A stretch of DNA of 64,000 nucleotides, taken from IMG/VR virus record IMGVR_UViG_3300030098_001779, positions 1 through 64,000 of that record. The stretch is one strand, 5' to 3'. The notes beneath the pieces were generated by a model. It was given only the letters and a program-made list of their open reading frames with translations. It had not been told where the DNA came from and searched no databases. The DNA is from a virus. Numbering within the stretch: position 1 is the stretch's first letter; each line of letters opens with the position of its first letter. This document shows, in pieces, positions 38,643 through 47,380 of this stretch. Both the position numbers and the translations under genes were made by a program.

Positions 38643-38987
38643 ATGGGTTTCGATTTAGCAAAATATCAAATCAAATCTGATCCTAGTGAAGTAACAGTTG
38701 ATATCCCTGAAACAGGAGATAGCTTTGAAGTGACTGTAAAACCTTTAAGCTGGAGCAAACAGAATCAACTTCTGTCTAATTCAGTTATTATAGGTAAAAA
38801 TGGAGTCACAAGTTTTGATGGAGATGCTTATGTTAAAGCATATCTAAAAGAATATATAGTAAAAGCTCCATGGGGACCAACAAATGAAGCCTTTCTAGTA
38901 TCTATTGATTCTAGATTAGGTAAAGCACTAGAAAATTTAGTACCAAAAGTTGATGAATTAGATACTGATGAATTAAAAAAAGCGTAG
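38643..38987 (+). CDS. Tail assembly chaperone, short form (114 aa)
   Basis: A small acidic protein between tube and tape-measure genes, with AGGAGG upstream, matching the lambda gpG position. It ends with DELDTDELKKA, and its last codons contain the slippery run A AAA AAA. A second frame in the -1 register follows, so a longer fusion is probably made at low frequency. In lambda-like phages these chaperones wrap the tape measure and recruit the tube protein. Confidence 0.75.
   Translation: MGFDLAKYQIKSDPSEVTVDIPETGDSFEVTVKPLSWSKQNQLLSNSVIIGKNGVTSFDGDAYVKAYLKEYIVKAPWGPTNEAFLVSIDSRLGKALENLVPKVDELDTDELKKA
38975..38982 (+). promoter_or_regulatory. Programmed -1 frameshift site
   Basis: A-AAA-AAA-G in the frame of the short chaperone, two codons before its TAG. 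The downstream frame is exactly -1. A hairpin beyond it is possible but was not located. Confidence 0.7.
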
Positions 38988-39232
38988 ATGCCTTTTTGAA
39001 GGGGCATGATTCTGATCTACAAAGTGAGGAAAAAGTAATTTTAGGTTATTGGTCTCTCACTATCAGATTGCTTCAATTAGGCATACCTTGGGATTTTATC
39101 CAAGAGTTAAGTTTACCACAAGTTATAATGGTAACAACGCTTGCGGCTTCTATGCTCGAAGTTGAGAAAGAAAAAAACGTAAATGTTGATGCTGCTTATT
39201 CAGGAATGGCAGCCTATTATGGAGGAATGTAA
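38981..39232 (+). CDS. Tail assembly chaperone, -1 extension (83 aa)
   Basis: Open in the -1 frame from the slippery run; reading through gives a fusion of about 196 residues. Its own only early start is TTG 38996 with no ribosome site, which argues for frameshifted expression. The segment is helical (SLTIRLLQLGIPWDFIQEL) and ends with YSGMAAYYGGM, as in T-domain extensions. Four bases separate it from the tape-measure ATG. Confidence 0.7.
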   Translation, partial: SVDAFLKGHDSDLQSEEKVILGYWSLTIRLLQLGIPWDFIQELSLPQVIMVTTLAASMLEVEKEKNVNVDAAYSGMAAYYGGM

Positions 39233-39235
39233 CCT

Positions 39236-40417
39236 ATGACCATGGAAAGGGGTGCCGGTAGACTCGGCAGAATTAGAAGAGCGGCTTCAGTTGCGGCTGC
39301 AAGTCCGGGTAGAACTGCGTTAAGAGCAGGAGCTATTGGTGGAAACATAGCTACATTCGGAGCTTCAGGATTTCTTGGTAAAACCTTAATGGGTATTAAG
39401 AAAGATATTTCTAGTCCTAATGGTGGTTTCTTTAAAACTCTTAGTAAAAATAAAGCGTTTTTAGGTATTAACTTTGGAGTAGGTTCACTACTAAAGCAAT
39501 CACAGGTATTTACTGGTATTATAGGATCAATATTACAGATAATTGGTGCAATGGTGGATGCATTTATAGCTCCATTTATAGTCCCATTGTTTGTACCTTT
39601 AGCTAAAAAAGCAGGATCATTCATTCCTAAAATTCAAAAATATTCTCAACAACTAGCAGAAAAATGGGTTCCTAGAATTCAAGAAGCCTTTCAAAATTTA
39701 ACTGGTGGAAAAGGACCATTTTTAGAAAGATTAAAAGAATTTATATTTGGTTTCTTAGATGGAGTACCTGAATTCTTAAATGATGTATTCGCTGGAATGG
39801 GTTTTGACGAATTTGGAGCATCAGTTGAAAGATATTCTCAGATGGTTGCAAATGTATTTAAAGCTCTATATAATATTATTTTTGATTTGATAATACCGGG
39901 CTTTGATAAAATAGGTGTTTTAATTGGAAATGTAATAGGTGGATTTAATGATTTAGGAAATGCTTTTGAATATGTTATTGCTTTAACTAGAGAAGCATTT
40001 GGAAAATTTCAATTAGGTATAGAAAATTTATTAGATATAGTAAAATTAGGTAGAATGAGTGATACTGAAGAAGCTATGTTACAATCAGATATAGAAAGAT
40101 TCGGAGCTACTAGAGACGAAATAGGAACTGCAATGTCCTTATCTAGACAAATTAGAAACATGGAATTTACTGATGAAGCAAATGCAGCAATGAAGAATAG
40201 ATATGGTATAGATGCTAGAACTGTACATTCAGGTGAAACTAGAGGATTACTGCAAGAAGGATTTACTCAAAGTGAAATACAAAATATGATTCAGGCTTTA
40301 TTCATGGATACGATGAAAACTGGTGGTAATGTTAACTTTAAATTCGGACAAGAAGGTGGTATGTTTAATAACTTTGGATCATTAATGTCAGCAGGATTTA
40401 GTAGTAACGGAAAATAA
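39236..40417 (+). CDS. Tape-measure-type protein (393 aa)
   Basis: Gly/Ala-rich N-terminus, then hydrophobic helices (IIGSILQIIGAMVDAFIAPF at about 101-120 and more after 125) and long amphipathic helices, as in tape-measure proteins that set tail length and enter the membrane. It directly follows the frameshifted chaperones. At 393 residues it is short; the usual 0.15 nm per residue would give a tail near 60 nm (inference). Confidence 0.7.
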   Translation: MTMERGAGRLGRIRRAASVAAASPGRTALRAGAIGGNIATFGASGFLGKTLMGIKKDISSPNGGFFKTLSKNKAFLGINFGVGSLLKQSQVFTGIIGSILQIIGAMVDAFIAPFIVPLFVPLAKKAGSFIPKIQKYSQQLAEKWVPRIQEAFQNLTGGKGPFLERLKEFIFGFLDGVPEFLNDVFAGMGFDEFGASVERYSQMVANVFKALYNIIFDLIIPGFDKIGVLIGNVIGGFNDLGNAFEYVIALTREAFGKFQLGIENLLDIVKLGRMSDTEEAMLQSDIERFGATRDEIGTAMSLSRQIRNMEFTDEANAAMKNRYGIDARTVHSGETRGLLQEGFTQSEIQNMIQALFMDTMKTGGNVNFKFGQEGGMFNNFGSLMSAGFSSNGK

Positions 40418-40429
40418 ATAAGGAGAATT

Positions 40430-40975
40430 ATGGCAGAAGGAACACTATCAATACTATTAAGAAACGGAACACATGCCGCAGCTACGAAAAGATTAGCTTT
40501 GAAATGTGATAATATTAGTATTCAATTAGGTAGAACACCTATTCAGGTTCCTATTCCCACAACCACGCCACAGTTAATTGACTTAGGTACTATTAGACCT
40601 ACAATTTCTTGTGCTGGATTGGTTGATACTGTAGGTGGAGATACTACAAATACATCAGATACAGCTGAAGTAAGAGGAATGGCTAGTTTTAGTTACAATG
40701 ATGGATCTAGCAGTCAGACTTATTTTATACCATATAAAAATTATTTAGAACAATTCATATGTGAAGAACTATATTCTTCAGATAAACTCGTACAAGTACA
40801 GATAGGTGATCCTAGTGTAGGTATTGGTAGTTCAGCTAATGGTTTTTCAACTGGTGGATCTATTTATGAATGTGCTGTACAAAGTTGTAACTTTACATTA
40901 GTGCCGGGATTTGAAGATAGATATCAATTTGCATTACAATTCGTAGCAAAAACTGCAAATCATGTGTTTGACTAG
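40430..40975 (+). CDS. Probable distal tail protein (181 aa)
   Basis: AAGGAG precedes the ATG. Beta-rich with three Cys and conserved-looking PIPTTTPQLIDLGTIRPTISC; the last part is a strand pair (FEDRYQFALQFVAK). Order between tape measure and the large hub-fibre gene suggests a distal tail or baseplate component. No motif proves this. Confidence 0.5.
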   Translation: MAEGTLSILLRNGTHAAATKRLALKCDNISIQLGRTPIQVPIPTTTPQLIDLGTIRPTISCAGLVDTVGGDTTNTSDTAEVRGMASFSYNDGSSSQTYFIPYKNYLEQFICEELYSSDKLVQVQIGDPSVGIGSSANGFSTGGSIYECAVQSCNFTLVPGFEDRYQFALQFVAKTANHVFD

Positions 40976-40983
40976 GAGAAAAG

Positions 40984-43900
40984 ATGGCAAAATTAGCAGA
41001 GCTTTATTACTGGACAGGAGATAATCCTAACCACAATATTACAGATCAATGGAAGAGAGCAGAAACAGCACAATCTGGAAATGCTCTTAACTATGTTGAA
41101 TTTACCCATGAATTAGGTAATCCTGCAGAGGCATATATTACTTTACTCAATCCAGTCCCTAACCCTTTCTCAGGAACACTAGATAAGAAAACTGGTCCAC
41201 TAAATATTTTAACAGCTTCTGAAGATGATGGCACAGCAAGTGCTGTATTTGCAGATTTACAAAGAGTATATTTAAGAGATCCTGAAACAAAAATTATATT
41301 AATAGCAGGGCGAATATATGATATTGAAAACGATTTTAATAAAATGCAAGGACATACAGTAAATCTTAGAGTAAAAGATGAACTAGAAATGTTAAGAGGT
41401 GTATATACCAAAGATTTAAATGAATTTTCTATAACAGGTGGTAGTACAAAAAGATCAGATGTAATTAAAACATCTCTTATTGGTAATGCTGCATTTAATA
41501 CACCTGCCGCATTAGGACTATCTAATAAAGTAGATACATCAGATTCTAATAGATTCAATGATTCTTTAAGAACTTACCCTACTAATTATGTTGGAAGTAT
41601 AGATTCAAAAAAATCCAACTCTAATTTACTAGGTATGATTGCAGAATTAGCTCAAGAAGATCCTAATGATAGTACAAGCACAACTATTGCAGATAATTTT
41701 GGATATGATTACTATATTGACCATAACTTCCAATCTGTAGACAATAGTGGAGCAGATACAACAACCCCACCAACACCACATTTAAATTATTTTCCAAGAG
41801 GAACAAGACCAAATTCAAATGTATCAAGTTTTGGTTTAACAGTTGAGTTTCCTACAACAGGAACTTTTGCTGAAACAGGGCAGAAAGTGGCAATGTTAGA
41901 TGACTTTGACTTTGAACGCCCTAAAAATGAAATATTTACAGATTGTACTTTAGATGGAATTAAAAATAAAGAGGGTGAATTTACTAAAAACTTTGAAGTT
42001 ATTAATGTTTCAAGTATAAGTGGTACATTTACATGGTCAGAAAAAGAATTTTCAAACGAAATAGATAGAACAAAAGTTGCTGGTACTTCAGCTGCGGAGA
42101 CTTTAAATTTATTAAATGCAGATGGTTCTGGTACTCCTACACCAGTAGCAACAGTTCAATATCAAAGTAAAACAAGTGGAAGTGGATATTTATTAATATC
42201 TGATTTGCTTGCTGCTTTTCCTTCAGGCACTACACAGGTCATGTTAAAAGGAGCTTCAAGTAATACAACTTGTTTATTTACTCCTAGCACAGATAGACCT
42301 AGAGAACAATTAGGTGTAAAAAGAACTTTTAGAACTAAATATGGATTGGAAACTGATGTAGATAACATTAGAAAAAAGATAGCTGGTAAACTTTCTAGAT
42401 CAGGAGCAAGTGGAACAGATATCCTAAGAGGAAGTTTTGCTTTTCCAAGGATGCCATATTTTTTTAAAGATGTAACACCAACTAGCAGTAGTAGCACTGT
42501 TTGTAATATGTCAATTAATCCAGAGTCTTTTGGGTTTGAAAAAGGTATGACAATAGGTACATTAGATTCATCAGGCAATATAGAAGATTTTAGCTATGCC
42601 TCAAACACTTCAAGTAGTTCTATTACTACTACAGGAATATCTGATACTTCTGGAAGTGCTGGATCTTTCTCTGGTTCTACCACAGCAAGATTTTTTGTGC
42701 CTGTAAGAGCAGGAGATATGATATTTGTATCAAATCCAACTGAAAGTGTAACCAGTAATATGTTAGTTACTAAACTTGAGTTCAGACAAGGAGCAGGTTT
42801 AGGACATAGTACAAGAGTAGAGGTAGTAGGTAAAGATGCAGCTGTTGGTGGCAAGGTGCCTAAGATAACTGTATCTAATGTTGATAATGGTGCAGGTACA
42901 GAAGGAACTAGAGTAGCAAGAGGAACATTTAATTTTAGTTTTCCAGATGATGGTTCAAATAATTCAGTAAAATTTACACCTAATGCATCTAATAAACACG
43001 ATCAAATTGACGTAAGTGCAGGTATATTACTATTTGATAATGGTGAAAAATTTGCTATAAGTGCTCATACTTTAACTTTAGGTACACTTTTTGACCCTGA
43101 TAATCCTGCTTCAACAACATTTAATATATATTTTGACCCTGACGCATCTGAAACACAATTTCAAATAGTATTACAGAATGGTTTTGATGCAGTTTCAGAT
43201 CATAATACAACCCTCATAGGTTGGGCAAGAGCTGATGAAGATCCTGCTGGTATAGTTGAATTTTTAATAGGTATAAATCCAGATGGTCAAAGTATTGGAC
43301 TGTCTACAGAAATACATAGCCCGAAAAACTCTGTATCTGTAGACTCAGGTGGATTAACAATAAGAGAGGGTGATGAGACAGATTCTTTCTTAAACTTTAC
43401 TAAATTAGTTAGCACCACTGATACTAATGTTTTAAAAATGTTCGTAGCTGATGCTTCTACATTTAATGGTAACACAGCAACAGGAGGTTCAGGTACACCA
43501 ACTGTAAACATGCAAATGTTTCTCGCTAATAGTAATTCAACTATGACTATTGGTAGTCTCGGTAACTTTGTTCTAAGACCTCATGCAAATGATGCTGTAT
43601 TAGGAACATCTAGCAGAGGTTGGAACACCATATATACTCAAAATTTATATTCTACTTCAGGTGATTTACAGCTAAAAAGTGGAGTAAGTTCTGCTAGTGG
43701 GGTTACTTTTGGAGATGGAAGCACTGGTGGTATTATAACTATAGGGACTGAAAATTCTTCTCAAAGCACAAGTGGTTTAAGTGAAGGTGGTAAAATCTAT
43801 GCTAAAACTGATAGTAAATTATATTTTAGAGCTCACGGCGATGGCACTGAGTATGATCTAACTGGCGGAGGAGGTGGTGGATCAACTGCATTAGATGATA

Positions 43901-44961
43901 TTACAGCAGGTGATGCCGAATCTACACTAGCTACAACAGCAGGTAATATAATAATAGATGCACAGGGCACTGACACTGATGTGATTATTAAAGTGGATGA
44001 TGCTGATACATCAGTCGATGCAGTTACATTTGATGGTAGTAATGCAGGAACAGCTTCATTTAATAATAGAGTAAGAGCTGCTGATGGTAGTGCTAGTTCC
44101 CCTACATTTAGTTTTACTGGGGATACAGATACGGGTATGTATAAATACGCTGCAAATGCACCCGGTTTTTCTACTCAAGGAAGTTTAGTTGCATATTTTG
44201 ATGATGATTATTTCTATGTAAAAGATGGACTTGTTGCTATAGATGACACTAATACATTCATAAATTGGGGAGTAGACTCGACTTTTGGTTTAGCGGATTC
44301 AATATACTTTGTTACAGGTGGCACTACGAATACAGTACACTACAATGGTTATGTATTTGCAGCTGAGGGTTTTATACCTTCTCTCACTGACACAGATACT
44401 TATGTAGATAATGGTGGGGCAAATGTTTTAAGAATAATAGCAGGTAATGCTACTGCAGCAGAATTCACAAATGATGGTTCAGACAATATGGAAGTGGGTA
44501 TAGCTGGAATACATAGCAATAGCTATAATTTAATAGTTAGAGGAAGTGCTGCTAAAACAGCTGGAGGCACTACATGGGTAGATGCATCTGATGATAGAAT
44601 AAAAACTGACGTGTTATCGCTTACAGGTGCAACTGAAACATTAAAAAAATTAAATCCAATATCTTTTAAGTATACAGATGAGTGGAGAACTGCAACAAAG
44701 AATAAATCTCACACTATGCATGGTTTCTTAGCAAGTGATTATGAGAATACTTTTCCAGATTTTACAGATGTCACTGATTTAAAATTAGTTAAAACAGCCG
44801 ATGATACTTACAAAACAAAAAGTAAAAGTGAAGAAGTGGGAGATGACGAAACTATAATGTATGAGGATGTTAAATTTATTGATACTACCTCATTAGTGCC
44901 GCATTTAGTTGCATCAATAAAAGAATTAGAAGATAGAATAACTAAACTAGAAGGAGAATAA
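40984..44961 (+). CDS. Tail hub and fibre protein with S74 chaperone (1325 aa)
   Basis: The N-terminal 400 residues resemble a tail-hub domain (EFTHELGNPAEAYITLLNPV); the middle and second half carry fibre repeats (SGDLQLKSGVSSASGVTF and similar). The end is an S74 intramolecular chaperone: D1200-A-S1202-D-D-R1205-I-K1207 is the autocleavage motif, followed by KLNPISFKYTDEW and a coiled-coil tail (LVASIKELEDRITKLEGE). The chaperone trimerises the fibre and is cut off at Ser1202 in known members. Confidence 0.75.
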   Translation: MAKLAELYYWTGDNPNHNITDQWKRAETAQSGNALNYVEFTHELGNPAEAYITLLNPVPNPFSGTLDKKTGPLNILTASEDDGTASAVFADLQRVYLRDPETKIILIAGRIYDIENDFNKMQGHTVNLRVKDELEMLRGVYTKDLNEFSITGGSTKRSDVIKTSLIGNAAFNTPAALGLSNKVDTSDSNRFNDSLRTYPTNYVGSIDSKKSNSNLLGMIAELAQEDPNDSTSTTIADNFGYDYYIDHNFQSVDNSGADTTTPPTPHLNYFPRGTRPNSNVSSFGLTVEFPTTGTFAETGQKVAMLDDFDFERPKNEIFTDCTLDGIKNKEGEFTKNFEVINVSSISGTFTWSEKEFSNEIDRTKVAGTSAAETLNLLNADGSGTPTPVATVQYQSKTSGSGYLLISDLLAAFPSGTTQVMLKGASSNTTCLFTPSTDRPREQLGVKRTFRTKYGLETDVDNIRKKIAGKLSRSGASGTDILRGSFAFPRMPYFFKDVTPTSSSSTVCNMSINPESFGFEKGMTIGTLDSSGNIEDFSYASNTSSSSITTTGISDTSGSAGSFSGSTTARFFVPVRAGDMIFVSNPTESVTSNMLVTKLEFRQGAGLGHSTRVEVVGKDAAVGGKVPKITVSNVDNGAGTEGTRVARGTFNFSFPDDGSNNSVKFTPNASNKHDQIDVSAGILLFDNGEKFAISAHTLTLGTLFDPDNPASTTFNIYFDPDASETQFQIVLQNGFDAVSDHNTTLIGWARADEDPAGIVEFLIGINPDGQSIGLSTEIHSPKNSVSVDSGGLTIREGDETDSFLNFTKLVSTTDTNVLKMFVADASTFNGNTATGGSGTPTVNMQMFLANSNSTMTIGSLGNFVLRPHANDAVLGTSSRGWNTIYTQNLYSTSGDLQLKSGVSSASGVTFGDGSTGGIITIGTENSSQSTSGLSEGGKIYAKTDSKLYFRAHGDGTEYDLTGGGGGGSTALDDITAGDAESTLATTAGNIIIDAQGTDTDVIIKVDDADTSVDAVTFDGSNAGTASFNNRVRAADGSASSPTFSFTGDTDTGMYKYAANAPGFSTQGSLVAYFDDDYFYVKDGLVAIDDTNTFINWGVDSTFGLADSIYFVTGGTTNTVHYNGYVFAAEGFIPSLTDTDTYVDNGGANVLRIIAGNATAAEFTNDGSDNMEVGIAGIHSNSYNLIVRGSAAKTAGGTTWVDASDDRIKTDVLSLTGATETLKKLNPISFKYTDEWRTATKNKSHTMHGFLASDYENTFPDFTDVTDLKLVKTADDTYKTKSKSEEVGDDETIMYEDVKFIDTTSLVPHLVASIKELEDRITKLEGE

Positions 44962-44962
44962 T

Positions 44963-45160
44963 ATGCCAGATATAACAGTAAGTTTTACAGATGCTCAATG
45001 GACTAGAATAGTAGCAGCAACATCTCACATAAAGGGACCATCAATAACAGATAATCCGGGAGATGTAACTGTAGATTATTTTTCTACGTTGTGGAAACAA
45101 ATGGTTTCTAATAAAGTAAAAGAATATGAAAAGCAGCAAGCATCAGTTGATGACTTCTAA
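44963..45160 (+). CDS. Small unknown protein (65 aa)
   Basis: Starts two bases after the S74 fibre gene. Short strand then helix (DVTVDYFSTLWKQMVSNKVKEYEKQQ). Many phages place a tiny helical protein here; function unknown. It overlaps the next start. Confidence 0.6.
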   Translation: MPDITVSFTDAQWTRIVAATSHIKGPSITDNPGDVTVDYFSTLWKQMVSNKVKEYEKQQASVDDF

Positions 45161-45422
45161 ATTTAATAAAGAAAAAGCTCTAAAAAGTTTAGATGTATTA
45201 TTTGATATATTTAAAGATATATCTACAAATGCTGACGAAGTTTTTAAAAAGAGATGTCCTTATAAAAATGCAAAGTCTAGATGTACTGCTAAATTTGAAT
45301 GTAAAAATCAATATAATATTAAGAAATTTGGAGAAAGCCCTGTTTGTACAGGATCAGATTTACTTGATTACAGACCAGCGTGGATACCAGATAAAAGATT
45401 AAATTCTAATAATGAGACTTGA
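45150..45422 (+). CDS. Cysteine-rich protein, likely metal site (90 aa)
   Basis: Four cysteines in Cys-Pro-Tyr..Cys-Thr-Ala..Cys and a later Cys suggest an iron-sulfur or zinc site. The rest is helical with a Pro/Trp-rich end (LDYRPAWIPDKRLN). ATG 45150 gives a short overlap; the ATG at 45126 is an alternative with no better ribosome site. Overlaps the next gene. Function unknown. Confidence 0.55.
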   Translation: MTSKFNKEKALKSLDVLFDIFKDISTNADEVFKKRCPYKNAKSRCTAKFECKNQYNIKKFGESPVCTGSDLLDYRPAWIPDKRLNSNNET

Positions 45423-45792
45423 TACTAAAGTAATTAAATATAGGAATCAAAACCCTTTTATGTCAACACGTCAGATTGCAAGAGAGGTTGGAGCTTCTGT
45501 AAGTTGGGTGCATAACATATTAAAAACAGCTAACTTACCTACAAACCCACCTAAGAAGAAAAAGATTACTTATATCTGCCCAGAATGTAAACAACTTGTT
45601 AATGCTAGACGTAAATTCTGTAGTGAAAAATGTAAATACAACTATAGAAATCCTTTACTTACTTGTCATTATTGCCACGCAAAGTTCAGAAGATCTAGGT
45701 CAAGAGTAATAGCAGCCATAAAAAGAGGCTGTGATCACATATATTGTGACCAAAAATGTACAAATAGAGCAAAAAGAGACAAAATTACTTGA
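45412..45792 (+). CDS. HTH plus double zinc-ribbon protein (126 aa)
   Basis: Residues 17-39 (MSTRQIAREVGASVSWVHNI) form a clear helix-turn-helix of the recombinase or sigma-region-4 type. After it lie two zinc sites: Cys56-x2-Cys59...Cys70-x3-Cys74, and Cys85-x2-Cys88...Cys112-x3-Cys116. The C-terminus is basic. It very likely binds DNA and is a candidate regulator, possibly of the leftward operator or the next promoter. It ends at a class I promoter. Confidence 0.75.
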   Translation: MRLDTKVIKYRNQNPFMSTRQIAREVGASVSWVHNILKTANLPTNPPKKKKITYICPECKQLVNARRKFCSEKCKYNYRNPLLTCHYCHAKFRRSRSRVIAAIKRGCDHIYCDQKCTNRAKRDKIT

Positions 45793-45818
45793 CACGCCTA
45801 CCCCAAATATGATATAAT
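45789..45818 (+). promoter_or_regulatory. Class I promoter
   Basis: TTGACA 45789-45794, 18-bp spacer, TATAAT 45813-45818 with extended -10 TATGA. It starts the structured leader and hsp20. Confidence 0.85.
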
Positions 45819-45824
45819 TAATAA

Positions 45825-46006
45825 TGTATTAAGGAATAAAGTTATTATTCTGAAGTCGCCCTTGACTACAACTGAGAGTATCAGGGGCAAGAGAGAGAAA
45901 CTCAGAACTCTCTCTAAGACATAGTGCGAATTAATAACATTTATTCCATTAATACAATGATACGGATGGGGAGATGCAGATAAATCATTGGATTACTGCA
46001 CTCCCC
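45825..46006 (+). ncRNA. Structured RNA or leader before hsp20
   Basis: The predicted transcript start coincides with the 5' arm of a long stem: 45825-45850 pairs with 45928-45956 (about 24 bp, small bulges). It encloses two hairpins, GCCCTTGA/TCAGGGGC (45858-45865, 45881-45888) and AGAGAGAG/CTCTCTCT (45890-45897, 45908-45915). Loop 1 holds CTGAG and loop 2 CTCAG, exact complements able to form a kissing contact. A third hairpin, GGGGAG-A-TGCAG with CTGCACTCCCC (45968-46006), follows. The hsp20 ribosome site is 18 bases beyond. Confidence 0.6.
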
Positions 46007-46035
46007 TCTCTATAAATTAATTATTAGGAGGAGAT

Positions 46036-46446
46036 ATGACAATAGCAACGAAAACAGCTGACCCTTTTGACATTTTTGCAGACTTTTTTAGTGATAAGTG
46101 GGTGGGTTCAACAATCCACAAGTATCCATTGGATGTAATTGAATCAGATACAGGGTATGAAGTCAAAATTTCACTACCGGGTGTAGAAAAGGGTAACCTT
46201 TCTGTAACCTTAGATAAAGACACTTTAATAATAGAAGCAACAACTTCTGAAACTAAGAGTGATAAGAACAAATATTTATACAGAGGTATAAAGACAGGTT
46301 CTTATAAAAAACATATTTCAGTAAAAGATTATGGTGTAGATTCTAAGAAGATTAGCTCTAGCTACAAAAATGGAATCTTAACTATAACTTTACCTAAACA
46401 TAAAGAAGCTAAACCTCAAACAATACAAGTAGCCATGGAGAGTTAG
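46036..46446 (+). CDS. hsp20: Small heat-shock protein Hsp20
   Basis: An alpha-crystallin-domain chaperone of 136 residues. Residues 30-130 show the beta-sandwich pattern (YEVKISLPGVEKGNLSVTLD) and the family's end motif NGILTITLPKH. No ATPase; it holds unfolding proteins. Phages of marine bacteria often carry one, thought to aid virion or replication protein folding. AGGAGGAGAT precedes the ATG. Its long structured leader suggests RNA-level control, possibly by temperature. Confidence 0.85.
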   Translation: MTIATKTADPFDIFADFFSDKWVGSTIHKYPLDVIESDTGYEVKISLPGVEKGNLSVTLDKDTLIIEATTSETKSDKNKYLYRGIKTGSYKKHISVKDYGVDSKKISSSYKNGILTITLPKHKEAKPQTIQVAMES

Positions 46447-46449
46447 CAA

Positions 46450-46983
46450 ATGGAGATAAACGATGAATTGATTAGGCAATGGGAACCTAAGATTCATAAA
46501 ATGCTCCAAACATCGTATGTAGTAGGGTATGATCGAGAAGATTTAGCACAAGAACTTAGAATCGCTATTATGAAAGCGGCTAAGGCATATAAAGCAGACA
46601 GAGGTAGCATCTTTCATACCTACTTACATACCACGATGGTAAACACGATCAGAACTTTAATCAGTAAGGCACAGAAAAAGCCTATGACTGTAAGCTATGA
46701 TGAAACATTTTTAGACTATGAATCTGATTTTTTACCTGATTTTATAGCAAAAGCTATTGGATATGAGGAAGAATGGGAATTACTAGAACTAAAAGATGAA
46801 TTATCAAAGTTTAATTTATCTGAACGTGAGAAAAGATTTGTTGAGTTAAGATTAGAAGGTTGGACTATGGATGAGATATCTGATGATATTGAGAAATCTG
46901 CATACAGAGTGCGTCAAAATCTTAGAACAAAGGTAGAGAAGATATTTTATGGTCAAGAGAACAAAGAAGAAGAGTCAATATAA
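46450..46983 (+). CDS. Phage sigma-70-family sigma factor (ECF-like, 177 aa)
   Basis: Compact sigma factor with region 2 (residues 24-75: DREDLAQELRIAIMKAAKAY, then the FHTYLHTTMVNTIR segment that melts the -10) and region 4 (about 121-166: NLSEREKRFVELRLEGWTMD and VRQNL, the HTH that reads the -35). Regions 1 and 3 are missing, as in group 4/ECF sigmas, which prefer GGAAC-like -35 boxes. It is the obvious candidate to read the GGAAA-N13-AGTATAATA promoters in the virion block. Lies three bases after hsp20. Confidence 0.8.
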   Translation: MEINDELIRQWEPKIHKMLQTSYVVGYDREDLAQELRIAIMKAAKAYKADRGSIFHTYLHTTMVNTIRTLISKAQKKPMTVSYDETFLDYESDFLPDFIAKAIGYEEEWELLELKDELSKFNLSEREKRFVELRLEGWTMDEISDDIEKSAYRVRQNLRTKVEKIFYGQENKEEESI

Positions 46984-47380
46984 TTCAAACGATTTATTTA
47001 AAGAATTTGAAGCGTTATATTCTAAGCAACATAAAAAAGAATATAAGGCTAGAAACTTTATTGGTAATGAAATGAAGTCTTTAAAAAATCTTTTGGAGAA
47101 ATATTCTGTATATGAGATACTATCAGCAATGTATAATTGCATAATTAGAAATCCTGATAGTATTTCTGTTAACTATTTTGCAAATGGTATTAAGTATTAT
47201 CTAACAGACTACGATCCGCAATTGTATTGGTCTGTTGTATCCTCTCCAGATCCTAGTATGAAAAAGAAGTGGAGAGCTTTTACTATTTTAAATTCTAAAT
47301 GGTTACCTACTGCGACAGATAAGAAAAGATTAAAAGCACTAGAAGAGCAATTACAAGGAGCTATAAATGAAGAGAAGTAG
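46949..47380 (+). CDS. Unknown basic protein before the helicase (143 aa)
   Basis: Lys-rich N-terminus, then helices (ARNFIGNEMKSLKNLLEKY, DPQLYWSVVSS). Overlaps the sigma gene by 35 bases and lies two genes before the helicase; helicase loaders of the DnaD/DnaT style have similar size and place, but no motif shows this. The second half is charged and helical. Function unknown. Confidence 0.55.
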   Translation: MVKRTKKKSQYNSNDLFKEFEALYSKQHKKEYKARNFIGNEMKSLKNLLEKYSVYEILSAMYNCIIRNPDSISVNYFANGIKYYLTDYDPQLYWSVVSSPDPSMKKKWRAFTILNSKWLPTATDKKRLKALEEQLQGAINEEK

